Source: Microbacterium sp. Nx66
GTDB lineage: Bacteria > Actinomycetota > Actinomycetes > Actinomycetales > Microbacteriaceae
NCBI RefSeq assembly: GCF_904066215.1
Contig: NZ_LR880474.1
Coordinates: 2,046,001-2,110,000 of the forward strand
Direction of reading: 5' to 3'
Length of the DNA: 64,000 bases
Shown: piece after piece, positions 17,234-25,674 of the stretch
Layout of the letters: the number at the start of each line of letters is the position of its first letter
How positions within the stretch are numbered: the stretch's first letter is position 1
Program-made: the position numbers and the translations under genes
The notes under the pieces: model-generated
What the model was told of the DNA's origin: nothing
What the model saw: the letters and a program-made list of their open reading frames with translations, nothing else
The model's database searches: none

Positions 17234-18883
17234 ATGCCCGACCTGATCTTCGACGACGTCTCCATCACGTACCGCACCTCCGGGCGGTCCGGTCGGGACG
17301 AGGTGGCGGCCGTGCGCAACGTCTCGCTCACCCTCCCGGCAGGGCAGACCCTCGGCATCGCCGGCGAGTCCGGGTCCGGGAAGTCCACGCTCGCCATGAG
17401 CGTGCTCCGGCTCCTGCCGCGCAACGCCCGTCTCAGCGGCCGTGTGCTGCTGGGCGACGAGGATGTCGCCTCGTTGTCCTTCGGGCAGCTGCGCGCCGTG
17501 CGCTGGGCGCAGACGTCCATCGTGTTCCAGGGCGCGATGCATTCGCTCAACCCGGTGCGCACCGTCGGCTGGCAGCTCCTGGAGGCGCTCGAGCTGCACG
17601 CCTCGGAGCGTTGGAAGGGCGAGAAGGCACGCAAAGAACGCGTGCGCGAACTGCTCGACATCGTCGACCTGCCGCAGCAGAAGAGCGAGTCGTACCCGCA
17701 TGAGCTCTCCGGCGGCCAGAAGCAGCGCGTGATGATCGCTATGGCCCTCGCCTGCGATCCCGAGGTCATCATCGCGGACGAGCCGACCACCGCGCTCGAC
17801 GTGATCGTGCAGAAGCAGATCCTCGACATGATCTCCCGGCTCGTGGCGGAGCGCGGCATCTCGATGCTCATGATCAGCCACGACCTGTCGGTGCTCGCCA
17901 CGGCCTGCGACAGGATCGCCATCATGCGCGACGGGGAGCTCGTCGAGGTCGGCGAGAGCTACGCGGTCTGCACCAGCCCGCAGGAGGCGTACACGCGTCA
18001 GCTCGCCGACGCCTTCCCCACGATCGGCGACCCGGCCTCCCGGATGGCCCCGGTGACCCGGCACGGTCGTGGCGCGGACGAGGTGCCGGAGATCACGCAC
18101 GGCGACGAGGTGCTGCTGGAGGCCCGCGGCGTCAACGTCACCTACCGCTCCGGCGGACGCCCCGTGCACGCGGTCCGCGATGTCGACCTCTCCGTGCGCA
18201 AGGGCGAGATCGTCGCGCTCGTCGGCCAGTCGGGCTCGGGCAAGTCGACCCTCGCCCGCGCGCTGATGGGGCTGCAGCCCGCCGACCCCGGGTCGCAGAT
18301 CCGCTTCGACGGCGCACCCCTTCCGTCGAAGGGACGCGACCTCGCGCGATTCCGCTCGCAGGTGCAGCTCGTGCTGCAGGACCCGTGGGCCGCGCTGAAC
18401 CCGAAGCACAGCGTGTACGAGTCCGTGGCCGAGGGGCTGCGGGTGCAGCGCTTCGCCGGCGACGAGCGCGAGCGGGTGGCGCAAAGCCTCGCGGACGCGG
18501 AACTCACCCCGCCGGAGCGCTACTTCGGCGCCATCCCGCAGGAGCTCAGCGGCGGGCAGAGGCAGCGCGTCGTCATCGCGGGGGCCCTCGCCGTGCAGCC
18601 GCAGATGCTCATCGCGGACGAGCCCGTCGCCTCGCTCGACGCGTCCGTGCGCGGGGAGATCCTCGGACTCCTGCTGGAGCTGCGCCGCCGCCTCGGGCTC
18701 TCCGCCCTCGTCATCACGCACGACCTCGGTCTCGCCTGGAACATCGCCCACACCGTCGCGGTGATGTACCACGGGCAGATCGTCGAGCACGGCCCCACCG
18801 AAGAGGTGCTGCTGAACCCGAAGCACGAGTACACCAGGCACCTGCTGTCCGCGGCGCCGCGCATCGAGGAGAAGACGGCATGA
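17234..18883 (+). CDS. Oligopeptide ABC transporter, fused double ATPase, second system
   Basis: A 549-residue protein with two ABC ATPase domains: Walker A GESGSGKS (about 45-52) with signature LSGGQKQR and Walker B IIADEPTTALD; then a second Walker A GQSGSGKS (about 330) with LSGGQRQR and LIADEPVASLD. Each half carries the C-terminal oligopeptide-transporter extension that reads like ...VCTSPQEAYTRQL and ...LLNPKHEYTRHLL. It is a paralogue of the fused ATPase at the left edge. Its stop overlaps the start of the LD-carboxypeptidase gene (ATGA), tying transport and peptidase translation together. Confidence 0.93.
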   Translation: MPDLIFDDVSITYRTSGRSGRDEVAAVRNVSLTLPAGQTLGIAGESGSGKSTLAMSVLRLLPRNARLSGRVLLGDEDVASLSFGQLRAVRWAQTSIVFQGAMHSLNPVRTVGWQLLEALELHASERWKGEKARKERVRELLDIVDLPQQKSESYPHELSGGQKQRVMIAMALACDPEVIIADEPTTALDVIVQKQILDMISRLVAERGISMLMISHDLSVLATACDRIAIMRDGELVEVGESYAVCTSPQEAYTRQLADAFPTIGDPASRMAPVTRHGRGADEVPEITHGDEVLLEARGVNVTYRSGGRPVHAVRDVDLSVRKGEIVALVGQSGSGKSTLARALMGLQPADPGSQIRFDGAPLPSKGRDLARFRSQVQLVLQDPWAALNPKHSVYESVAEGLRVQRFAGDERERVAQSLADAELTPPERYFGAIPQELSGGQRQRVVIAGALAVQPQMLIADEPVASLDASVRGEILGLLLELRRRLGLSALVITHDLGLAWNIAHTVAVMYHGQIVEHGPTEEVLLNPKHEYTRHLLSAAPRIEEKTA

Positions 18884-19842
18884 GCGTCACGACGGAGGCG
18901 GCGGTGTCGCCCTATCTCGACACAGCGCCCCTGCAGCCCGGCGACACCGTGGCGATCGTCTCGCCCTCCGGTCCCGGTAACGAGGAGAACACCCAGCGCG
19001 CCGTCGGCTACTACGAGTCCTGGGGCCTGAAGGTCCGGGTGGGAGAGCATGTCCTCACGCCGCACCCGCGCGCGTCGTACCTCGCGGGGCCCGACGACCT
19101 CCGCCGCGCCGACCTCGTCGACGCCTGGCTCGACCCCGAGGTGGACGCCGTCGTCACGGCCCGGGGCGGCTACGGGGCCCTGCGCCTCCTCGACGGCATC
19201 GACTGGGCCGACATGCGCCGAGGCGCGCTGCGCAAGGACGGACGACCGAAGCTCCTCACGGGCTCGTCCGATGTGACCGCCCTGCACGAGACGTGGCGCG
19301 CGCATCTCGACGTCGCGACGCTCTTCTGCCCGATGGCGGGCAACAACGTCTTCCGCGACTCGGAGCAGGTGCGCGACGACGTGCAGCGCTGGCTCTTCGA
19401 ACCATGGCGCGGACGCGAGCTCATCGGCCCGAAGACCGAGATCATGACGCCTGGTCGCGCCGAGGGACGCTTCACGGGCGGCAACCTCAGTCTGCTCGCC
19501 GCCGGACTCGGCGCCCCGGAGGCGGACGTCCCCGCCCCCGGCATCCTTTTCCTGGAGGACATCACCGAGGAGCCGTACCGCCTCGACGGCTTCGTGACGC
19601 AGCTGCGTCGGGCAGGCCGTCTGGCGCAGGCGACGGGCATCGTGCTCGGCTCCTGGCATGAGTGCGGCGACCTCGACCTGGTCCACGCGCTCATGCGGGA
19701 CGAGTTCCAGGACGCCGGCGTCCCCGTGCTGTGGGAGCAGGGCTTCGGCCATGACCCGCACGCCCTCACCATCCCGCTCGGTGTGGATGGGGTGCTGGAC
19801 GCGACCGGCGACGAGCCGCGCCTCACGGTGGGACGGCCATGA
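18880..19842 (+). CDS. S66-family serine peptidase (LD-carboxypeptidase / MccF-like)
   Basis: A 320-residue protein of family S66. The nucleophile is in LTGSSDVTAL (Ser130), an acidic motif LEDITEEPYRLD supplies the glutamate (about 220), and GHDPHALTIPLG supplies the catalytic His (about 291), giving the Ser-Glu-His triad. LD-carboxypeptidases remove the terminal D-Ala from the muropeptide tetrapeptide in the cytoplasm during wall recycling. MccF homologues cleave the amide bond of microcin-C-type aminoacyl-nucleotides. No signal peptide is seen. It is translationally coupled to the ABC ATPase upstream and to the next serine hydrolase downstream, so it likely acts on what the transporter imports. 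Confidence 0.9.
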   Translation: MSVTTEAAVSPYLDTAPLQPGDTVAIVSPSGPGNEENTQRAVGYYESWGLKVRVGEHVLTPHPRASYLAGPDDLRRADLVDAWLDPEVDAVVTARGGYGALRLLDGIDWADMRRGALRKDGRPKLLTGSSDVTALHETWRAHLDVATLFCPMAGNNVFRDSEQVRDDVQRWLFEPWRGRELIGPKTEIMTPGRAEGRFTGGNLSLLAAGLGAPEADVPAPGILFLEDITEEPYRLDGFVTQLRRAGRLAQATGIVLGSWHECGDLDLVHALMRDEFQDAGVPVLWEQGFGHDPHALTIPLGVDGVLDATGDEPRLTVGRP

Positions 19843-20672
19843 TCGCGCTTCCTCCCCTCGACCCCCGTGTCACCTGGTCGATCCGGCTCGTCGACGCCGG
19901 CACCGCGGAGACCCTGGCCGAGCACGAGCCGCACACGCAGTGCGAGACCGCGAGCATCGGCAAGATCTTCCTGCTCCTCGAGGTCGCGCGCCGGCTGGAG
20001 GCGGGCACGCTCGCCGAGGACGACCGGATCGAGATCCCGGACGAGCACCGCGTCGAGGACTCCGGCCTCCTGTACCGCATGCACGATCAGCGCATCACGG
20101 TGCACGACGCGGCGCTCCTCGTCGGTGCGGTGAGCGACAACCTCGCCACGAACGCGCTGATCCATCTCTGCGGCCTGGAGGAGGTGCGGGCCGTCGCCCC
20201 GGCCCTCGGGTACCGCGACACCGCGCTGCACGATTACATCCGCAACGAGCGCACCCCCGACCTGCCCTGGACGCCGTCGTTCGGCACCGCGGCCGAGCTG
20301 TCCGACGTGATGCGCCGTCTCGGCGCCGGCGAGGCGTTCTCGCCTGGCGTGAGCGCCCGGGTGCTGGACTGGCTCGCCGCCGACACCGACACGTCGATGA
20401 CCGCCGACGCCTTCCTCCTCGATCCCCTCGCCCACGTCGAGGCCGAGTATCAGGGCATGGTGCTGCGCCACAAGACGGGCAGCGTGGGCTTCGCCCGCGT
20501 CGACGTCGGACTGCTGCGGGGCCCGGAGGCCGCTGTCGCCTACGCGGTGGCGGCGAACTGGAAGGACTCCCCGGCGGATCTCCGCGCCCCGGTGCTCGAC
20601 GGGATGCGGGCCGTCGGCGAGCTCATCCGTGCGCACGTGACCGGGCGTGCACGGGACGAGGAGGACGCATGA
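19839..20672 (+). CDS. Class A beta-lactamase-fold serine hydrolase, paralogue 1
   Basis: A 277-residue protein with SIGK (S39-K42), SDN (S99-N101) and HKTG (K212-G214) in the right order and spacing for the class A penicillin-recognising fold. The omega-loop ExxLN motif holding the deacylating Glu166 is not present: the region between SDN and KTG reads HDYIRNERTPDLPWTPS. True beta-lactamase turnover is therefore unlikely. There is no signal peptide, which is odd for a beta-lactamase and suggests cytoplasmic peptide or ester hydrolysis. Start and stop both overlap neighbours by 4 bp. It is a tandem paralogue of the next gene. Confidence 0.85.
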   Translation: MIALPPLDPRVTWSIRLVDAGTAETLAEHEPHTQCETASIGKIFLLLEVARRLEAGTLAEDDRIEIPDEHRVEDSGLLYRMHDQRITVHDAALLVGAVSDNLATNALIHLCGLEEVRAVAPALGYRDTALHDYIRNERTPDLPWTPSFGTAAELSDVMRRLGAGEAFSPGVSARVLDWLAADTDTSMTADAFLLDPLAHVEAEYQGMVLRHKTGSVGFARVDVGLLRGPEAAVAYAVAANWKDSPADLRAPVLDGMRAVGELIRAHVTGRARDEEDA

Positions 20673-21481
20673 GCGCGATCGACGTGGAGCTCCCCGACGA
20701 GAACGGCACCGTGTGGTCGGCGCTCGTCCAGGACATCGACTCGGGCGAGGTGCTGCTGCGCCATGACCCGGAGACGGTGCAGGACACCGCGAGCGTGGGC
20801 AAGATCTTCCTCCTGCACCGGCTCCTCACCGAGGTCGACGCGGGCACGCGCACCCTCGAGGACCGGGTCACCCGGCGGCCGGTCGAGGCCATCGAGGACT
20901 CCGGTCTCTGGTACCTGCTCCAGGCATCCGAGCTGTCGCTGTACGACGTGGCCGCTCTCATCGGAGCGGTGAGCGACAACGCCGCGACCAACACGCTGGG
21001 TCGCGTCATCGGCATCCCGACCGTGCAGGAGCACACCCGCGCGCTCGGCTACACCGCCTCCGCCCTCGACGACATCGTGCGGTGGCCGATCCCGCCCGGT
21101 GCACCCCGCACGCTGTCGCACGCGAACGCCGCGGAACTCGTGCGCTTCATGTCGCGGCTCGCCGACGGCACCGACCTCTCCCCCGCCTCGGCCGACACGC
21201 TGCGCCGCTGGCTGGGCGCGGGCATGGACCTGTCGATGGTCGCCTCGGCGTTCGACCTCGACCCGCTCGCGCACTGGGGCTTCGACCGCGGCGTCTGGGT
21301 GCTGAACAAGACCGGCACGATCTCCCGCGTCCGCGCCGACACCGGGATCGCGATGTCCCCCACCCGCCGGATCGCCTACGCCGTGCTGGCCAACTGGGAC
21401 AGAGGAGCCGACGGACGCGGTCCGGTGCTGGCCGCGATGCGCCGCATCGGCGAGGGCATCCAGGCCGCGCTCGCCGACTGA
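20669..21481 (+). CDS. Class A beta-lactamase-fold serine hydrolase, paralogue 2
   Basis: A 270-residue paralogue of the preceding protein, with SVGK (S42-K45), SDN (S102-N104) and NKTG (K214-G216). Again no ExxLN omega-loop glutamate and no signal peptide are visible. The two copies share the pattern (E/D)DSGL(L/W)Y between the first two motifs but differ widely elsewhere, so the duplication is old. It is the last gene of the plus chain and ends before the 15-bp inverted repeat at 21487-21572. Confidence 0.85.
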   Translation: MSAIDVELPDENGTVWSALVQDIDSGEVLLRHDPETVQDTASVGKIFLLHRLLTEVDAGTRTLEDRVTRRPVEAIEDSGLWYLLQASELSLYDVAALIGAVSDNAATNTLGRVIGIPTVQEHTRALGYTASALDDIVRWPIPPGAPRTLSHANAAELVRFMSRLADGTDLSPASADTLRRWLGAGMDLSMVASAFDLDPLAHWGFDRGVWVLNKTGTISRVRADTGIAMSPTRRIAYAVLANWDRGADGRGPVLAAMRRIGEGIQAALAD

Positions 21482-21486
21482 CCACG

Positions 21487-21572
21487 GTTCACAACTCAGG
21501 ACATCCGGTGTCGGTCGGTACGACGCGCCGCTCCCGCGGCGCCGCCGACCCGGTTTCTCCTGAGTTGTGAAC
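21487..21572. repeat. Perfect 15-bp inverted repeat between convergent genes (REP-like or bidirectional terminator)
   Basis: GTTCACAACTCAGGA (21487-21501) and TCCTGAGTTGTGAAC (21558-21572) are exact reverse complements flanking a 56-bp G+C-rich centre. The arms are far less G+C-rich than the surroundings. The element fills nearly the whole 96-bp gap between the stops of the class A-like hydrolase and the convergent DmpA gene. It could serve as a terminator for both, or be a mobile palindromic repeat. Confidence 0.6.
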
Positions 21573-21577
21573 GCGCG

Positions 21578-22627
21578 TCAGACGGCCCCGGCACGAGTCA
21601 GACGCTCCCGCACCCGGTCGATCGGCACCGCGTGCGCCGTCCGCCCCTCGGGGCCCACGGTGGTCTCCGCGGCGAGCACCGAGTTGATCAGCGCCTCCTC
21701 GACAGCGTCCATCGTCGCGGCGAAGATCGGCGAGAGGTCGTCATCCGCCGCAGGACCGCCCGACGCCGGGTCGTGCACGGAAAAGGCGATCGCGTAGTCG
21801 CCGCTTCCCTGTGCGTAGTCGGCGCCCACGCCCCGCATCGCGAACACGGCGCGGTGGGCCACCCGGCCGAGCTGACGGCCGTCGACGGGCGCATCCGTCG
21901 CGACGACGATCATGCACGAGTTGCCGACGGGCTGTGCCGGCTCCTCGGCGAGCAGCTCCTCCGCGGGCAGCGGCACCCCCGCGATCCGCAACGTGCCGCT
22001 GAAATTCGTCTGCACGAGAGCCCCGACCGTGGACGCGCTCCCCGCGACATCGACCAGACGGGACGCCGTGCCGATGCCGCCCTTGTACCCGAGGGCGACG
22101 GTTCCGGCACCGGCACCGACGCACCCCTCCGCGACCGGACCCGGTGCCGCCGCGGCCAGGGCCGCCGTCACCTGCTCCTCGCCCACGGCCCGCCGGCGGA
22201 TGTCGGAGAGGAACCCGTCATTCGTCTCGCCCACCACCGGGTTCAGGGTCGTCGTCCGCGCGTGCGCCGGCGTCGTCAGCAGGTGCCCGAGCAGAGCGTC
22301 CGCGACGCGGAACACGGACAGCGTCGAGGTCAGCAGGATCGGCGTCTCCAGAGCCCCGAGCTCGCGGAGCTGCGTGGCACCCACGAGCTTGCCGTAGCCG
22401 TTGCCGACCGAGAGGTTCGCCGGAAGGCTGCGACGCTCGGCGGTGAGCGCGTCCGGGACGATCGCCGTGACGCCCGTGTGCAGGCCGTCGCCCTGCATCG
22501 TGGCGTGCCCTACCCGCACGCCGGGGACGTCGGTGACGGCGTTCGCCGGGCCGCGCGCGAAGGCGCCGGACGGGACACCGAGGTCGGCGAGACGGGGACG
22601 GGAGGACGAGGACGACGGCGGTGTCAT
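21578..22627 (-). CDS. P1-family aminopeptidase (DmpA/BapA, peptidase S58)
   Basis: A 349-residue Ntn-hydrolase-like peptidase of family S58. The self-cleavage site fits VGNSCMIVVATDAP: autolysis between N236 and S237 would expose Ser237 as the nucleophile of the mature beta subunit. Upstream features TDVPGVRVGH, NPVVGETNDG and GAGAGTVALGYKGGIGTAS match the family. Members remove N-terminal L- or D-residues or beta-amino acids (DmpA, BapA). The ATG at 22627 is chosen because the family N-terminus (PRLADLGVPSG) begins close behind it; longer frames are G+C-rich shadow. It converges on the peptide-salvage chain and fits its theme. Confidence 0.9.
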   Translation of the reverse strand: MTPPSSSSSRPRLADLGVPSGAFARGPANAVTDVPGVRVGHATMQGDGLHTGVTAIVPDALTAERRSLPANLSVGNGYGKLVGATQLRELGALETPILLTSTLSVFRVADALLGHLLTTPAHARTTTLNPVVGETNDGFLSDIRRRAVGEEQVTAALAAAAPGPVAEGCVGAGAGTVALGYKGGIGTASRLVDVAGSASTVGALVQTNFSGTLRIAGVPLPAEELLAEEPAQPVGNSCMIVVATDAPVDGRQLGRVAHRAVFAMRGVGADYAQGSGDYAIAFSVHDPASGGPAADDDLSPIFAATMDAVEEALINSVLAAETTVGPEGRTAHAVPIDRVRERLTRAGAV

Positions 22628-22714
22628 GCTCCGATCCTCCCAGCGTCGGAGGGGCCGGCCGCAGTGCCGCGCCGGACGCTCCCCCCCGGTCGAGCGCCCC
22701 TCCCGTGCGCTCGG

Positions 22715-22720
22715 TAGACT
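22715..22720 (+). promoter_or_regulatory. Putative -10 box (TAGACT) for valS
   Basis: TAGACT lies 65 nt before the valS ATG in the 158-bp gap between the divergent dmpA-like and valS genes and matches the actinobacterial housekeeping -10. The -35 is indistinct. No T-box or other riboswitch fold was recognised in the leader. Confidence 0.4.
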
Positions 22721-22785
22721 GGGCGGCACCACCCACACTCAGGCACGCTCACACAGTGCCGCATACATCGCTCGAGGAGACCTCC

Positions 22786-25380
22786 ATGTCCGCCATTCCC
22801 GACAAGCCCGCACTCGAAGGTCTCGAAGCGAAGTGGGACGCCGCCTGGGCGGAGCAGGGTACGTACCTGTTCGACCGTCTGCGCGCCGCCGAGCTCGGCC
22901 GTGAGGGCGTCTACTCGATCGACACCCCGCCGCCCACCGCCTCCGGCAGCCTCCACATCGGTCACGTGTTCTCCTACACGCACACCGACGTCAAGGCGCG
23001 GTACGAGCGCATGCGCGGCAAGACCGTGTTCTACCCGATGGGCTGGGACGACAACGGCCTTCCCACCGAGCGCCGTGTGCAGAACTACTACGGTGTGCGC
23101 TGCGACCCGTCGCTCCCCTACGACGCCGACTTCACCCCGCCGTTTGAGGGCGGCGACAACAAGTCGAGCCGCGCCGCCGACCAGCAGCCGATCAGCCGTC
23201 GCAACTTCATCGAGCTGTGCGAGCGCCTCACGATCGAGGACGAGAAGCAGTTCGAGGCGCTGTTCCGTCAGCTCGGGTTGAGCGTCGACTGGACGCAGAC
23301 CTACCGCACCATCTCCGACGACACGATCCGGCAGAGCCAGCTCGCCTTCCTCCGCAACATCGAGCGCGGCGAGGCCTATCAGGCCCTGGCACCGACGCTG
23401 TGGGACATCGACTTCCGCTCCGCGATCGCGCAGGCCGAACTCGAGGACCGCGACCAGCAGGCGGCGTACCACACGATCGAGTTCCCCTTCGCGGACGGTT
23501 CCGGTTCCATCGCGATCGACACCACGCGCCCGGAGCTCCTCCCCGCGTGCATCGCGATCGTGACCCACCCCGAGGGACCGCACAAGCACCTCATCGGCAC
23601 GAAGGTCCGCACGCCCTACTTCGGCGCCGAGATCGAGATCCACGGCCACCACCTCGCCCAGCCCGACAAGGGCACCGGCGCCGCCATGGTCTGCACCTTC
23701 GGCGACGTGACCGACATCATCTGGTGGCGCGAGCTGCGCACCGCTGCCGGCGAGTCCCTGCCGAACATGACCACGATCGGTCTCGACGGCCGTTTCCTCC
23801 CCGAGGCCCCGTCGATCGTGGCCGACGCCGACGCCCGCGCCTGGTACGCGGAGAACGTGGCCGGCAAGACCGTCTTCAGCGCCCGCAAGGCGATCGTCGA
23901 GAAGCTGCAGGAGACCGGCGACATGACCGCCGTCGGCAAGCCCTTCCAGCACGCCGTGAAGTTCTTCGAGAAGGGTGACCGCCCGCTCGAGATCGTCTCT
24001 ACCCGGCAGTGGTACATCCGCAACGGCGCCCGCGACGGCGAGCTGCGCGAGCAGCTCCTCGCGCACGGCACCGAGCTGGCGTGGCACCCCGACTTCATGC
24101 GGGTCCGCTACGAGAACTGGGTCGGCGGCCTCACCGGCGACTGGCTCGTGTCCCGGCAGCGGTTCTTCGGTGTGCCGATCCCGCTCTGGTACGCGCTGGA
24201 CGAGAACGGCGAGCGCGACTACGACCGCGTGCTCACCCCGGACGCGGCCGCGCTGCCCATCGACCCGACCACGGACGTCCCCGCGGGCTACACCGAGGCC
24301 CAGCGCGGCGTGCCGGGCGGGTTCGACGCCGAGGCCGACATCCTCGACACCTGGGCGACATCCTCCCTGACCCCGCAGCTCGCGGGCGGCTGGCAGCGCG
24401 ACGAGGAGCTGTGGCAGCTCACCGCGCCGTTCGACCTGCGCCCGCAGGGACAGGACATCATCCGCACCTGGCTCTTCTCGACCATGCTGCGCTCCACGCT
24501 CGAAGACGGCCGCGCCCCGTGGAAGAACGCCGCCATCTCCGGCTTCATCGTCGACCCCGACCGCAAGAAGATGTCGAAGTCGAAGGGCAACGTGGTCACC
24601 CCTGCCGACGTGCTCGACGCCCACGGCTCGGACGCGGTGCGGTACTGGGCGGCTTCCAGCCGCCTCGGCATGGACGCGGCCTTCGACCCGCAGAACCCGA
24701 CCCAGGTGAAGATCGGTCGGCGTCTGGCGATCAAGGTGCTCAACGCCGCGAAGTTCGTGCTGTCGTTCCCGGTGCCCGCGGGCGCTCAGGTGACACACGC
24801 GCTCGACGCCTCGATGCTCACGGCGCTCGACGCGGTGGTGGCCGAGGCGACCGCGGCCTTCGACCGGTATGACGCGGCCAGGGCGCTCGAGCTGACCGAG
24901 GCGTTCTTCTGGACGTTCTGCGACGACTACCTGGAGCTCGTGAAGGAGCGCGCCTACAACCAGAACGACGTGGGCCAGGCCTCGGCCGCCCTCGCGCTGC
25001 GTCTGGCGCTGTCCACGCTGCTCCGCCTGCTCGCACCGGTGCTCTCCTTCGCCACGGAGGAGGCCTGGTCGTGGTTCGAGGAGGGCTCCGTGCACACCGC
25101 AGCGTGGCCCGAGAAGCTCGGCATCGAGGGCGACCCGGCCGTGCTGGCCGCCGCCAGCGAGGCGCTCATCGGCATCCGGCGCGCGAAGACCGAGGCGAAG
25201 GCGTCGCAGAAGACCCCGGTCTCCCGTGCCGCCATCGCCGCACCCGCCGCGAAGGTCGAGGCCTTGCGCGCCGCGGCGGACGACCTCCGCGCTGTCGGCC
25301 GCATCGCCGAGCTCGAGATCTCCGAGGCGGAGGAGTTCGCGGTCACCGCGATCGAGCTCGCCCCGGTCGAGGCTTCCTGA
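22786..25380 (+). CDS. valS: Valyl-tRNA synthetase
   Basis: An 864-residue class Ia aminoacyl-tRNA synthetase that charges tRNA-Val and edits misactivated Thr. The HIGH-type motif is SGSLHIGHVFSYTHTD (about 47) and the KMSKS-type loop is DRKKMSKSKGNVVTP (about 595). A CP1 editing insertion and a C-terminal anticodon-binding domain are present. Start ATG at 22786 follows GAGGAGA; the open frame upstream is noncoding. Length matches the shorter valS type that lacks a long C-terminal coiled coil. The TGATG junction with the next small gene implies coupling. Confidence 0.97.
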   Translation: MSAIPDKPALEGLEAKWDAAWAEQGTYLFDRLRAAELGREGVYSIDTPPPTASGSLHIGHVFSYTHTDVKARYERMRGKTVFYPMGWDDNGLPTERRVQNYYGVRCDPSLPYDADFTPPFEGGDNKSSRAADQQPISRRNFIELCERLTIEDEKQFEALFRQLGLSVDWTQTYRTISDDTIRQSQLAFLRNIERGEAYQALAPTLWDIDFRSAIAQAELEDRDQQAAYHTIEFPFADGSGSIAIDTTRPELLPACIAIVTHPEGPHKHLIGTKVRTPYFGAEIEIHGHHLAQPDKGTGAAMVCTFGDVTDIIWWRELRTAAGESLPNMTTIGLDGRFLPEAPSIVADADARAWYAENVAGKTVFSARKAIVEKLQETGDMTAVGKPFQHAVKFFEKGDRPLEIVSTRQWYIRNGARDGELREQLLAHGTELAWHPDFMRVRYENWVGGLTGDWLVSRQRFFGVPIPLWYALDENGERDYDRVLTPDAAALPIDPTTDVPAGYTEAQRGVPGGFDAEADILDTWATSSLTPQLAGGWQRDEELWQLTAPFDLRPQGQDIIRTWLFSTMLRSTLEDGRAPWKNAAISGFIVDPDRKKMSKSKGNVVTPADVLDAHGSDAVRYWAASSRLGMDAAFDPQNPTQVKIGRRLAIKVLNAAKFVLSFPVPAGAQVTHALDASMLTALDAVVAEATAAFDRYDAARALELTEAFFWTFCDDYLELVKERAYNQNDVGQASAALALRLALSTLLRLLAPVLSFATEEAWSWFEEGSVHTAAWPEKLGIEGDPAVLAAASEALIGIRRAKTEAKASQKTPVSRAAIAAPAAKVEALRAAADDLRAVGRIAELEISEAEEFAVTAIELAPVEAS

Positions 25381-25589
25381 TGCAGCTCGGCACGCGCTGG
25401 GCCACGGGGGCGCAGCCCCCCGCGTCCGTCCCCGAGGCGCTGCGCCCCGCGATCGCCGAGGTCGAGTCCCAGGGCCTCACCGGTCACTGGACCCTCACCT
25501 GGCTGGAAGGCCGCGCGATCGCGGAGCTCGACGCCGGCTGGGAGGTCCTCCAGACCCCCTCCGGCGAGGTCATCGCCCGCCCCTTCTGA
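25380..25589 (+). CDS. Small conserved-type protein downstream of valS (function unknown)
   Basis: A 69-residue protein whose ATG overlaps the valS stop by one base (TGATG). It is rich in Trp (4 residues), with a charged middle (VPEALRPAIAEVESQG) and an ending like VLQTPSGEVIARPF. No membrane segment, signal or metal motif is seen, and I do not recognise the family. The tight coupling to valS and a smooth actinobacterial codon pattern argue that it is real. Confidence 0.65.
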   Translation: MQLGTRWATGAQPPASVPEALRPAIAEVESQGLTGHWTLTWLEGRAIAELDAGWEVLQTPSGEVIARPF

Positions 25590-25590
25590 T

Positions 25591-25674
25591 CGCCGAGACC
25601 CCGCTTCATCGTCGAGACCCCCTCCTCCCCGCGCGGATAGGAGGGGGTCTCGACGAGTATCCGGGGTCTCGGCG
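25591..25674. terminator. Nested 84-bp hairpin between convergent genes
   Basis: Outer arms CGCCGAGACCCCG (25591-25603) and CGGGGTCTCGGCG (25662-25674) are exact complements. After a 5-nt internal loop on each side, an inner 18-bp perfect stem follows (25609-25626 with 25639-25656), closed by a 12-nt loop. GAGACCCC occurs in both arms, so the element is also internally repeated. It starts 2 bp after one stop codon and ends directly at the convergent gene's stop, fitting a bidirectional terminator, probably derived from a repeat element. Confidence 0.75.

Noticed and set aside
19839..21481. Reading the two class A-fold proteins as antibiotic-resistance beta-lactamases
   Set aside because: No signal peptide, no omega-loop glutamate and a peptide-transport operon context.
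22624..25095. An 823-codon antisense frame over valS
   Set aside because: Low-complexity composition, no domain, and the opposite strand encodes full valyl-tRNA synthetase.
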